Shown in pieces: positions 1-7,377 of a stretch of 7,393 nucleotides of DNA. A program made the translations under genes and the position numbers. Position 1 is the stretch's first letter. The number at the start of each line of letters is the position of its first letter. The stretch comes from JANJTY01 sp038257155 (lineage in GTDB: Bacteria; Pseudomonadota; Gammaproteobacteria; Xanthomonadales; Xanthomonadaceae): positions 1 to 7,393 of the forward strand of contig JBBSJP010000087.1 of assembly GCA_038257155.1 (NCBI GenBank), written 5' to 3'. The notes beneath the pieces are model-generated. The model was not told the origin of the DNA and ran no database searches. It saw only the letters and a list, made by a program, of their open reading frames with translations.

Positions 1-107
1 GCCTGGCCTGGCTAAAGGACCCGCATCGCTACCTAACCTGCAACCGACTCACGCTCAGACAAATCATCCTCACCGAGGTGGACCAAATCCGAAAGCTGGC
101 CGCGTGA
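1..107 (+). CDS. 3' end of an unidentified plus-strand gene (partial)
   Basis: An open frame enters from the left edge, with the first full codon at base 3, and ends at TGA 105-107. The peptide contains WLKDPHRYLTCNRLTLRQ and ends QIRKLAA. I do not recognise a family. Three things favour a real gene tail. The frame stays open to the window edge. The peptide is a mix of charged and hydrophobic residues, unlike the Arg/Ala/Pro-rich shadow frames nearby. Its stop lies just before a palindromic repeat that separates it from a convergent gene. The stretch is less GC-rich than its neighbours and uses CTA, AGA and CGA codons, which are rare in the other genes here, so it may have a different origin. 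With about 34 codons visible, no function can be given. Confidence 0.4.
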   Translation, partial: LAWLKDPHRYLTCNRLTLRQIILTEVDQIRKLAA

Positions 108-113
108 TCTTTG

Positions 114-185
114 TGGGGAGACCTCAGGCCTTGGCCCACCGTCGCCAAGCGCTCGAAGCATCGGTGGGCCAAGGCCCACCCTACG
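114..185 (-). repeat. REP-like palindromic element between convergent genes (long copy)
   Basis: This is a 72-base element. Read on the minus strand it begins CGTAGGGTGGGCCTTGGCC and ends TGAGGTCTCCCCA. It holds a hairpin with 15-bp perfect arms at 127-141 and 162-176 and a 20-base loop at 142-161. It fills the gap between the plus-strand stop at 105-107 and the minus-strand AMP-ligase stop at 181-183. That TAG stop lies inside the element's CGTAGGG end. No T-run follows the hairpin on either strand, so it is not a textbook intrinsic terminator. It may instead limit convergent transcription or protect mRNA 3' ends. A shortened, inverted copy lies at 7243-7274. GTAGGGTGGGC-type palindromes are common intergenic repeats in GC-rich proteobacteria (general knowledge, not checked here). 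Confidence 0.85.
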
Positions 186-1536
186 GCCTATCGAGCAGGG
201 CCAGCAAGGCCGCGCGCGGCAGCTTGCCGGTTTCATTGCGCGGCAGCCGGTCGACCAGCCGCAGCGGGCGCGGCAGGAAAACCGGATCGACCGCATCGCG
301 CAATGCCGCCAGGATGCCGGCCTCATCCAGTCCGGGCGCCACCACCAGGGCACACAGGCGCTGCACGCCCTGGGCATCGCTGGCATCGGATTGCAGCACC
401 ACGCCATCCTGCACGCCCGGAACGGCCAACAGGCGACGATTGAGCTCGCCCAGCGAAGCGCGCTTGCCGGCGATTTCCAACAAGTCGCTGCTTCGTCCGC
501 ACAGTCGAAATCCGCCAGGCAGGGGCTCGATCACATCCTGCAGCATCACCGGTTCGACAAACCAGGGCGCAGCAACGCCGGTGCCGTCCGGCTGCGGCTG
601 CAGCTGCACGCCGGGATACAGCCGCCAGTCGCTTTCGCGGGCGGTACGGCGATGGCCGATGACGCAGGTTTCGGTCGAGCCAAACAGCTCCAGTACCGGC
701 GCACCCCAGCGAGTCTCGGCCTGCTCTGCCAGATCCCGCCCGAGCGGCGCGGTGGCAGACAGCACCGCCGCCAGCGGCGGCAGGTCGATGCCGGACTGCA
801 GCAGGGCGCGCAGGTGTACCGGCGTGGTGACCAGTACGCGCGGTGCCCGGGCCTGGCCCAAGGCGTCGGCGATTTCGGCCGGAAAGAAGGGTCTGCCGCT
901 GTGCACCGCCATGCCACCCAGCAGCGGCAACAGCACCGAGGTCTCCATGCCGTACATGTGTTGCGGCGGCACGGTTGCCACCAGTTGGGCGTCAGCCCCG
1001 ACCTGTTCGCGCAGCAGGGCAGCGTTCAGCGCCGTGCTGGCAACGAAACTGCCCCAGGTCTTGCGGTTGGGCTTGGGCTGGCCACTGCTGCCCGAGGTGA
1101 AGCCGATCGCCACGACCTGCTGTGCGGCAATCCGTGGAATCGCGATGTCCGCCGCGCCGGTGCGGGCGCCTGGGTGGATCTGGTGGAAGCGCGGTGGCAG
1201 CACCGGCGGCGGGCACTCGGCCAGGCTGTAGCTGCTCGGATAGCGTTCCAGCGCCTCGACCACCACGTTCGGGGCGCGTGAGTGCGGCAGCAGGTTTATC
1301 TGACCTCGCGCCGCCACCGCGCAAAACGCCACCAGGAACTGGTAGCGGTCCTCGCACAGGTTGATCGCATAACGAGCGTCCGGCAGCGTTTGCGCGGCGG
1401 CCGCTACATCGGCGACGAAACGTCGCACGCTGACCGTGCCGTTGACGGAAAAGCTCAGCGCGCGGTCCAGCGCGTCTGGCGCAAGCAACGCCAGATCAGG
1501 CCCGCCGTCCAGCGGCGCTTCACTTGCAGCAGTCAT
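181..1536 (-). CDS. AMP-binding acyl ligase, aryl-polyene/xanthomonadin (XanA2/ApeH) type
   Basis: A 451-residue adenylate-forming enzyme that should activate a carboxylic acid with ATP for transfer to CoA or an acyl carrier protein. Visible motifs are the phosphate-binding loop FTSGSSGQPKP (146-156), the adenylate motif LFGSTET (284-290), the hinge-region GRSSDLLEIAGKR (347-359), and the C-terminal LPRNETGK (431-438) with the expected catalytic Lys438. The variant PKPNRKTWG after the phosphate loop, PPQHMYGMETSVLLPL (190-205) and RPFFPAEI (215-222) resemble the AMP-ligases of aryl-polyene and xanthomonadin clusters rather than long-chain acyl-CoA synthetases; this is recalled, not searched. 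The length fits that subgroup. No ketosynthase, dehydratase or carrier protein is visible nearby, so the gene looks isolated here. The ATG at 1536 follows a G-rich stretch that could serve as a ribosome binding site. The upstream gap of 105 bases to the DUF3299 gene suggests its own promoter. The TAG stop is supplied by the 114-185 repeat. Confidence 0.9.
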   Translation of the reverse strand: MTAASEAPLDGGPDLALLAPDALDRALSFSVNGTVSVRRFVADVAAAAQTLPDARYAINLCEDRYQFLVAFCAVAARGQINLLPHSRAPNVVVEALERYPSSYSLAECPPPVLPPRFHQIHPGARTGAADIAIPRIAAQQVVAIGFTSGSSGQPKPNRKTWGSFVASTALNAALLREQVGADAQLVATVPPQHMYGMETSVLLPLLGGMAVHSGRPFFPAEIADALGQARAPRVLVTTPVHLRALLQSGIDLPPLAAVLSATAPLGRDLAEQAETRWGAPVLELFGSTETCVIGHRRTARESDWRLYPGVQLQPQPDGTGVAAPWFVEPVMLQDVIEPLPGGFRLCGRSSDLLEIAGKRASLGELNRRLLAVPGVQDGVVLQSDASDAQGVQRLCALVVAPGLDEAGILAALRDAVDPVFLPRPLRLVDRLPRNETGKLPRAALLALLDRP

Positions 1537-1641
1537 TCAACCCCCCGCCCCTGCGACGTTAGTGACCCGCGTCGCGGTATCGGCAGCAATTATCCCGCGC
1601 GTCAGCCTGTCGCGCCATGGGCAGGGCTCAGGCAAGCAAGC

Positions 1642-2124
1642 TCAACGGTAGGGTTCGACCTTGTCCAGCTCGATCGCGTACGCCGAGGCACCCAGTTCGT
1701 TCTCCATGGTCTGCAGCGTGAAGGTGCCGTGCACCCAGTAGGCGTCCCAGATGTGGACCATGGGCAGGGGTTCCTTCGGCTTGATATAGATGATCTGGTT
1801 GGGCGGCGGCGGCGGCACGTGGATGCAGGCGCCGAAGTAGGGAACCAGGAAGAACTCGAGAATCTCGTTCTTGGGACTGACACTGATCGGCACGATGTAG
1901 CCGGGCAGCTTGCCGCGCCGGCCCTCCATGCTCAGCACCGGCGTGGCGCTTTCCCAGGTGTAGGCGGGCGAGGCACCGCTGTGGTCGACGGACTGCGACA
2001 ACTCCTCCAGCTTGGCTGCCTCTTCCGGCGGTATCAGCTCCATCCAGTCGATTTCCTTCAGTTCCTCGGCATGCGATGGCAGGGCGAAGCTGAGGGCCAG
2101 CAGGGCAAGATGGACAAGGCGCAT
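1642..2124 (-). CDS. DUF3299 exported protein of a Zrg-type zinc-linked ABC operon
   Basis: A 160-residue protein whose N-terminus reads as a Sec signal peptide: hydrophobic residues 4-16 with a likely cut after SHA (17-19). The DUF3299 hallmark is clear: GKLPGYIVPI (71-80), FFLVPYFGACIHVPPPPPNQ (91-110) and W130-V-x-G. Cys100 and His102 in the ACIH motif are obvious metal-ligand candidates, but that role is inference. The molecular function of this family is not established. In Pseudomonas aeruginosa (PA4063-PA4066) the same family sits with a DUF2796 protein and an ABC ATPase/permease pair in a zinc-responsive unit, and the gene order here matches. It is the last gene of the operon. Its ATG lies 5 bases after the stop of a possible small ORF. 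No clear ribosome binding site is visible, so translation may be coupled. Confidence 0.85.
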   Translation of the reverse strand: MRLVHLALLALSFALPSHAEELKEIDWMELIPPEEAAKLEELSQSVDHSGASPAYTWESATPVLSMEGRRGKLPGYIVPISVSPKNEILEFFLVPYFGACIHVPPPPPNQIIYIKPKEPLPMVHIWDAYWVHGTFTLQTMENELGASAYAIELDKVEPYR

Positions 2125-2129
2125 GAGTT

Positions 2130-2234
2130 TTACCGGTCAGGGAGCGGAGACGTGTATGCCACTGGGCGAGGCGACTTGAAGCTGTTGCAGCCGCAGGCAT
2201 GAAGCAGGGCTGCCGAAACAACCGCGAGCCTCAG
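2130..2234 (-). CDS. possible small lipoprotein ORF between permease and DUF3299 genes
   Basis: The only long gap (106 bases) in an otherwise tightly packed operon holds a frame that stays open and ends in TAA five bases before the DUF3299 ATG. Read from a CTG at 2234-2232, which overlaps the permease stop (CTGA), it gives 34 residues: a short hydrophobic start RLAVVSAALLHACGCNSF, then a polar tail ending YTSPLPDR. LLHAC, with Cys at residue 14, resembles a weak lipobox, so a tiny lipoprotein is possible. Against this, no ATG, GTG or TTG lies in frame near the start, the lipobox is not canonical (His before Ala), and the signal is short. A CTG start would need translational coupling to the permease gene. 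It could equally be a non-coding spacer. I do not recognise a family. Confidence 0.35.
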   Translation of the reverse strand: MRLAVVSAALLHACGCNSFKSPRPVAYTSPLPDR

Positions 2235-3490
2235 TTTCTCACGCTCATGCCATCGGCCACTGAACGGCGGTAGGCGAGCGCGGCGGGGATCAGTGCTACC
2301 AGCAGGGCTGCGCCGAGCACCAGGGCGAGCAATTTCCATTCGGCCACAGTCGGCCATGCGGGCGCGACAAGGATGCCGTAGTTGGCCTGCAACCAGGGCG
2401 AAAGCAGCAGCAGGCCCAGCTGCAGCAGGGCCAGACCCAGCAGGGTGCCGAACAGGGCCAGCGCAAGGGCTTCCAGCAGCAGCAGGGCCATCACATGGCG
2501 TGGTCCGGCGCCGACCGAGCGCAGGATGGCCATCTCGCGACGTCGCTCGTTGAGGGTGGCCAGCAGTACAGTCAGCATGCCAAGCAGGCCGGCCAGCACC
2601 ACACAGGCGGCAGTGATCTGCAGGGCGCGTTCGGCCGTGCCCAGCAACGACCAGAGCTGCTGCAAGGCGACACCCGGCATCACTGCCGCAAGCGCCTCCG
2701 CGCGGTACTCGTTGACGTATCGCTGCAGCGAAAACACCGCCATGCGGTCGGATAGCCCCAGGTAGAAGGCGGTGATGCTGCGCGGCGCCAGCCGCTCGCG
2801 ATCGATCTCCTGCAGGTCGGGTCCGCTGCCGATCCGGGTGCCGGTGCGCCAGTTGAGATGGATCGCCTCGATGGCTTCCAGGCCGATAAAAACACTCTGG
2901 TCAATCGGCGTACCGGTCGGGCCCAGCACGCCAACGACAGTGAAGGGCCGGTCCTCGTGCTGCTGCGGATTGGCCGCCGCCGTGCCGTGCGCCAGCACGA
3001 TCGGCGCGCCGACGGAGTGCTGCAGTCGCGCGGCCACCTCGGCGCCGATCACGGCCTCGAGCAGATCTTCAAAGGGGCGCCCCTGGCTGAACTGGATGCT
3101 GGCGTCGCCGGCATAGCGGACATGTTCGAAGTAAGCGGGCGTGGTGCCGATCACCGGGTAACCGCGATGCGAGTCGCCCAGCGAGATCGGCACGGTCCAG
3201 GCCACGCCGCGCTGCGCGGCGATGACCTGGTAGGTGTCCCAGCCAAGATTGTTGGTGGCATCGCCCAGGCGGAACACCGAATACAGCAGCAACTGCACCG
3301 GATGCGAACGTGCACCGACGATCAGATCGATGCCAGCCACCGTGCGCAGGAAGGAATCGCGCGCGTCCTGGCGCAGGCGCTCCACGCCGATGAACAACAT
3401 CACGCTGACCGCAATGGTCAGAACGGTAAGCCCAGCCACAAAGCGCCGGTTCCAGAGGCTGGCAGCTGCCAGACGGACAAGGGCGCTCAC
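2231..3490 (-). CDS. ABC transporter permease, MacB/FtsX type, of the Zrg-type operon
   Basis: A 419-residue inner-membrane protein with the MacB/LolC/FtsX layout: TM1 at about 18-36, a large periplasmic domain at about 37-285, then TM2 (about 292-312), TM3 (335-364) and TM4 (385-407). The cytoplasmic loop NERRREMAILRSVGAGPRHV (314-333) is the FtsX-domain coupling region that meets the ATPase. The periplasmic part starts with DLIVGARSHPVQLLLYSVFR (55-74), a stretch I recall as characteristic of permeases paired with DUF2796/DUF3299 proteins. Such permeases usually transmit force to the periplasm rather than form a substrate channel, so import of zinc through it should not be assumed. The start is GTG at 3490-3488, overlapping the ATPase stop by 4 bases (GTGA), which implies translational coupling. 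Confidence 0.92.
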   Translation of the reverse strand: MSALVRLAAASLWNRRFVAGLTVLTIAVSVMLFIGVERLRQDARDSFLRTVAGIDLIVGARSHPVQLLLYSVFRLGDATNNLGWDTYQVIAAQRGVAWTVPISLGDSHRGYPVIGTTPAYFEHVRYAGDASIQFSQGRPFEDLLEAVIGAEVAARLQHSVGAPIVLAHGTAAANPQQHEDRPFTVVGVLGPTGTPIDQSVFIGLEAIEAIHLNWRTGTRIGSGPDLQEIDRERLAPRSITAFYLGLSDRMAVFSLQRYVNEYRAEALAAVMPGVALQQLWSLLGTAERALQITAACVVLAGLLGMLTVLLATLNERRREMAILRSVGAGPRHVMALLLLEALALALFGTLLGLALLQLGLLLLSPWLQANYGILVAPAWPTVAEWKLLALVLGAALLVALIPAALAYRRSVADGMSVRN

Positions 3491-4194
3491 GCTACAACCC
3501 TCGCGCGGTTGAGATCGGGCAGCGACAGCTCAGCATCGAAGCGCGGTGCCAGGCTGCGGTCGTGGCTGACGAACAGCAAGGCGCTGCCGGCCTCGCCAAC
3601 TTCCGCAAACAGCAGATCGAGAAACTCGTCTCGGCTGCCGGCATCCAGCGCCGAAGTCGGCTCGTCCGCCATCACCAGTTCGGGGCGACCGATCAGGGCG
3701 CGCGCGGCCGCGACGCGTTGCTGCTGGCCCACCGACAGGTCGGACGCATTGCGCTTCATGAGGTGCGCTTCGCTCAGGCCGAGGGCGCGCAGCAGGCGCA
3801 TGCCCGACGCCTCCAATGAACCGTCGGCCGCGCAGGCGCGCTGTGCCCGCCGCCGCGAAAATCGACAGGGCAAGAGCACGTTCTCCAGCACGCTCAGAAA
3901 AGGCAGCAGGTTGAACTGCTGGAAGATGAAGCCGATATGGTCAGCGCGCAGCCGATCGCGGCGCGAGGTGGAACCCGTTGTCAGCTCGATCTCACCCAGA
4001 TTGATACGTCCCGCGCGCGGCAGCAAGGTACCGGCCAACAGGTTCAACAGGGTGCTCTTGCCGCTGCCCGAGGGGCCGAACAGGAACAGGCTCTGGTTGG
4101 CGTCCAGCGCCAAAGCCGGCACGTCGAGCAGGTCCGCTCCTCTCTCGTAGCCGAAGCGAAGGTTTTCCACCCGCAGTACCGACGTGCCAATCAT
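3487..4194 (-). CDS. ABC transporter ATPase (LolD/MacB family) of the Zrg-type operon
   Basis: A 235-residue nucleotide-binding protein that should power the adjacent permease. All motifs are present: Walker A GPSGSGKS (40-47), Q-loop Gln92 in FIFQQFN, signature LSVGQQQR (153-160), Walker B LVMADE (173-178) with catalytic Glu178, D-loop SALD (181-184) and switch His211. The signature has Val where LSGGQ is usual; I recall this variant from the PA4064-like branch. The chosen start is ATG at 4194, which shares one base with the preceding gene's TGA (TGATG). A GTG one codon upstream is equally usable. The frame stays open upstream, but that extension overlaps the DUF2796 gene and has no family similarity. 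Translation is probably coupled to the upstream gene. Confidence 0.93.
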   Translation of the reverse strand: MIGTSVLRVENLRFGYERGADLLDVPALALDANQSLFLFGPSGSGKSTLLNLLAGTLLPRAGRINLGEIELTTGSTSRRDRLRADHIGFIFQQFNLLPFLSVLENVLLPCRFSRRRAQRACAADGSLEASGMRLLRALGLSEAHLMKRNASDLSVGQQQRVAAARALIGRPELVMADEPTSALDAGSRDEFLDLLFAEVGEAGSALLFVSHDRSLAPRFDAELSLPDLNRARVVA

Positions 4195-4733
4195 CACGGG
4201 GGCAACAGGCCAATGCGCCCGCCTGGCGCATGCAGACTGCCGCCGTCCTGATGGCTTCCAGAGATCAGCTGCCAACGCAGCTCGCTGGTGTGCCTGAACG
4301 TCCTGAACAGGACTGGCTCGAGGCTGCGCAGGGCGTCGGCCGTGGCACAGTGAAAACGGTACTCGATACGCCAGGCGTGGTGCGATCCTGCCGCATCATC
4401 GGACGGCACCTGTGGCGCGGCTGCCCAGGCATCCGGAACGCCCTCCAGCTCAATGGACTGCTGCCGGCAGCCAGCATCCGCTGGCAGTCCGAGCAGCGTC
4501 CCACCCTCGGCAAGCGCAGCACGCGCAGCCTCGACTCGCACGCGCTCGGCTTCGCTATGCGGCAATTGCTCGAAGCCGACGAAATTGTGCGCCGGTCCCT
4601 GCAGCACGGCGTTCACCTGGTTTGTGTCGATGGCCAGGTCCAGCGTGCTGACGCCGTGCTCATGGCTGGCGTGTTCTTGCGCGGCCAGCGGAACCACGAG
4701 GCCAAGGCCAAGCAGGACAGCGATTGATCTCAT
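4194..4733 (-). CDS. zrgA: DUF2796 periplasmic zinc-binding protein, ZrgA type
   Basis: A 179-residue exported protein, first gene of the operon. The signal peptide spans residues 1-18 (MRSIAVLLGLGLVVPLAA), leaving a mature start QEHASHEHG. The family pattern is clear: HEHGVSTLDLAI (24-35), GPAHNFVGFEQLPHSEAE (46-63), HHAWRIEYRFHC (118-129) and ALRSLEPVLFRTF (134-146). Cys89 and Cys129 could form a disulfide. Zinc binding is known for relatives (Vibrio ZrgA, P. aeruginosa PA4063); likely ligands here are His21, His24, His26, His118 and His119. The long His/Asp-rich loop I expect after the ELEGVPDAW region is replaced by about 15 residues with only two His. The start at ATG 4733 is chosen because it begins the signal peptide. 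The frame is open upstream, but the extension is not signal-like, and no strong ribosome binding site is seen. Confidence 0.88.
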   Translation of the reverse strand: MRSIAVLLGLGLVVPLAAQEHASHEHGVSTLDLAIDTNQVNAVLQGPAHNFVGFEQLPHSEAERVRVEAARAALAEGGTLLGLPADAGCRQQSIELEGVPDAWAAAPQVPSDDAAGSHHAWRIEYRFHCATADALRSLEPVLFRTFRHTSELRWQLISGSHQDGGSLHAPGGRIGLLPP

Positions 4734-4866
4734 GTCGAACAAGGGCGTTGAAGCGGAAGGAGGCACACGGTAGCAAAATCGCCCGCGCTTGCCTTGCCCT
4801 TGGGTGCCCCCGCCCATGGATGGGTCCGCGCGGCTTCTGCATTCACATCCGGGCTACCATCGCGCC
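4734..4866. promoter_or_regulatory. divergent promoter region between zrgA-like and oppC-like genes
   Basis: These 133 bases separate two genes transcribed away from each other, so promoters for both operons must lie here or within the 5' ends of the genes. I see no clear Zur box (no AT-rich palindrome around GTTATA/TATAAC), although relatives of the minus-strand operon are zinc-repressed. One short inverted repeat is present: CCCAT at 4813-4817 and ATGGG at 4820-4824, separated by GG. A TACCGT at 4772-4767 on the minus strand fits a loose -10 box for the zrgA-like gene, without a convincing -35. The function is inferred from gene layout. Confidence 0.5.
4855..4860 (+). promoter_or_regulatory. 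candidate -10 box for the oppC-like gene (possible leaderless start)
   Basis: TACCAT matches the TANNNT -10 pattern reported for Xanthomonas-type promoters. It ends 6 bases before the ATG at 4867, so the expected transcription start would fall on the A of the ATG. No Shine-Dalgarno sequence precedes that ATG, which suits a leaderless mRNA. No good -35 is visible, so this rests on one six-base match. Confidence 0.25.
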
Positions 4867-5702
4867 ATGCTCGTCTCCACCCCGATGGCACCCTCCGCTC
4901 CGCGAAGTGCAGGCCTTCTAAAGCTCTGTCTCGGCCTGCTGCTCGGCCTCGCCCTGCTCTGCCTGTTGGGGCCGCTGATCTCGCCACACGACCCGCAGAC
5001 GCCTGACTGGACAGCACTTTCGCAGCCGCCTTCCTCCAACCACTGGCTGGGCACCGACGCAATCGGTCGCGATGTGCTGACCCGCAGCCTGGTGGGTGGA
5101 CGCCTGTCGCTCGGCATCGGCTTCGGTGCGGCCTTCATTGCCCTGCTGCTCGGACTGGGCTATGGCGCCACGGCAGGTTATATCGGCGGTCCAGCCGAGC
5201 GTCTGATGATGCGTACGCTGGATGTGATGTCAGCCCTGCCCTTCCTTCTGCTGGTGATCCTGCTGCTGACCCTGTTCGAACGCTCGCTGCTCTTGTTGCT
5301 TGCAGCGATCGGCGGCTATGTCTGGATCGACCTGGCGCGCATCGTGCGGGCCGAGGCCGCGCGGCTGCGCTCGGCCGCTTTCATTGATGCAGCGCGCGTG
5401 GCCGGCGCCTCGACCGGACAGATCCTGCGCTGGCACCTGATTCCCAATCTGCTGCCGCTGGCCCTGGTGTACCTCGGACTTCTGCTGCCGCAGGCGATCC
5501 TGGTGGAAAGCTTTCTCGGCTTCCTCGGCCTGTCGGTCGACGAGCCCGCCCTGAGCTGGGGCGGCCTGCTGGCCGAGGGCGTGCAGGAACTGGACGAGTC
5601 GGCCTGGGTGCTGATGGTGCCGGCACTGCTGCTCTGTGCGACGCTTGGCGCCTTTCAGTTCCTCGGCGATGCCTTGCGCGACCGCATGGATCCGAGCCGC
5701 CG

Positions 5703-5706
<4 letters not shown>
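4867..5706 (+). CDS. OppC/DppC/YejE-type peptide or metal-complex ABC permease
   Basis: A 279-residue inner-membrane permease of the OppBC family. TM1 spans about 16-38, followed by the family hallmark HWLGTDAIGRDVLTR (59-73). Further membrane segments lie at about 82-105, 123-137, 139-158, 196-220 and 246-267. The cytoplasmic EAA-type loop that docks the ATPase is DAARVAGASTGQILRWHLIPN (174-194). SWGGLLAEG (230-238) matches the usual C-terminal motif. Substrates of this family include oligopeptides, dipeptides, nickel and metal-metallophore complexes; none can be chosen here. OppC-type permeases normally pair with an OppB-type permease, and no oppB or binding-protein gene lies next to it. 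The ATG at 4867 gives an intact TM1; ATG 4885 is an alternative. It overlaps the ATPase gene by 4 bases, so the two are one operon. Confidence 0.9.
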
Positions 5707-7242
<1,536 letters not shown>

Positions 7243-7247
<5 letters not shown>

Positions 7248-7274
7248 GGTGCGCCTTGGCCTGAGGTCTCCCCA
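7243..7274 (+). repeat. shortened inverted copy of the REP-like element, at the OppDF stop
   Basis: These 32 bases, CGTAGGGTGCGCCTTGGCC followed by TGAGGTCTCCCCA, match the ends of the 72-base element at 114-185 read on the other strand. There is one substitution (C for G at element position 10) and the central 40 bases are missing. The missing piece is bounded by GGCC direct repeats in the long copy, as expected for a slippage or hairpin deletion. Similarity ends sharply after the final A. The TAG stop of the OppDF-like gene (7245-7247) is inside the element, as for the AMP-ligase at the other copy. Without the long arms this copy cannot form the large hairpin. Confidence 0.85.
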
Positions 7275-7283
7275 GAACTTTCC

Positions 7284-7312
7284 TTTACTGATCAGTTTGT
7301 TGCAGCTATCGT
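7284..7312 (+). promoter_or_regulatory. candidate sigma-70-like promoter with a palindrome in the spacer
   Basis: TTTACT (7284-7289) and TATCGT (7307-7312) are separated by 17 bases, and each matches 4 of 6 consensus positions. The spacer region overlaps the perfect 10-base palindrome ACTGATCAGT (7287-7296), a plausible repressor site. It would drive the gene starting at 7378. The match is weak and the location argument is the main support. Confidence 0.3.
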
Positions 7313-7316
7313 CGGC

Positions 7317-7346
7317 AAAAACAGCGCGTGCATGACGCGGTTTTTT
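7317..7346 (+). terminator. intrinsic terminator hairpin, possibly bidirectional
   Basis: The inner stem is CGCGT (7325-7329) with ACGCG (7335-7339) around the loop GCATG. It is followed by G and six T (7341-7346). The A-run with C at 7317-7322 can pair with GTTTTT (7340-7345), extending the stem across a two-base bulge and allowing termination on both strands. It lies 70 bases after the OppDF stop, so it probably ends that operon. It is also only 31 bases before the next ATG, so if the next gene's promoter lies upstream it becomes part of its leader. Confidence 0.6.
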
Positions 7347-7365
7347 CCTCGGGGTGTCGAAACCT

Positions 7366-7370
7366 GAGGA
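7366..7370 (+). promoter_or_regulatory. ribosome binding site for the gene at 7378
   Basis: GAGGA is 7 bases before the ATG at 7378. It is the best Shine-Dalgarno match in the window and fixes the start of the partial gene at the right edge. Confidence 0.7.
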
Positions 7371-7377
7371 CCACGCC

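Noticed and set aside
127..176. Classical rho-independent terminator at the left hairpin
   Set aside because: The stem is strong, but no T-run follows on either strand, so I call it a repeat with a possible 3'-end role rather than a terminator.
104..1281. Long plus-strand open frames opposite the AMP-ligase gene
   Set aside because: They are rich in Arg, Ala, Ser and Pro with no recognisable motif, and the minus strand encodes a complete motif-bearing AMP-ligase. They are shadows of GC-rich codon bias.
1537..1641. Possible promoter (GATAAT at 1594-1589 on the minus strand) and a small GCGCG/CGCGC inverted repeat at 1597-1615, ahead of the AMP-ligase gene
   Set aside because: No -35 at 16-18 bases matches more than about 2 of 6 positions, and the repeat has no T-run and only 5-bp arms. 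A promoter is expected here, but I cannot place it.
1628..2221. A 197-codon minus-strand frame covering the DUF3299 gene and the gap before it
   Set aside because: It runs through the DUF3299 gene in the wrong frame, starts at TTG and shows no family similarity. DUF3299 explains the region.
2858..4150. A 430-codon plus-strand frame opposite the ABC permease and ATPase genes
   Set aside because: It crosses the junction of two well-supported minus-strand genes, has no domain signature and has shadow-type composition.
4734..4866. Zur operator ahead of the zrgA-like gene
   Set aside because: I looked for an AT-rich GTTATA-type palindrome on both strands and found none. The short CCCAT/ATGGG repeat does not resemble a Zur site.
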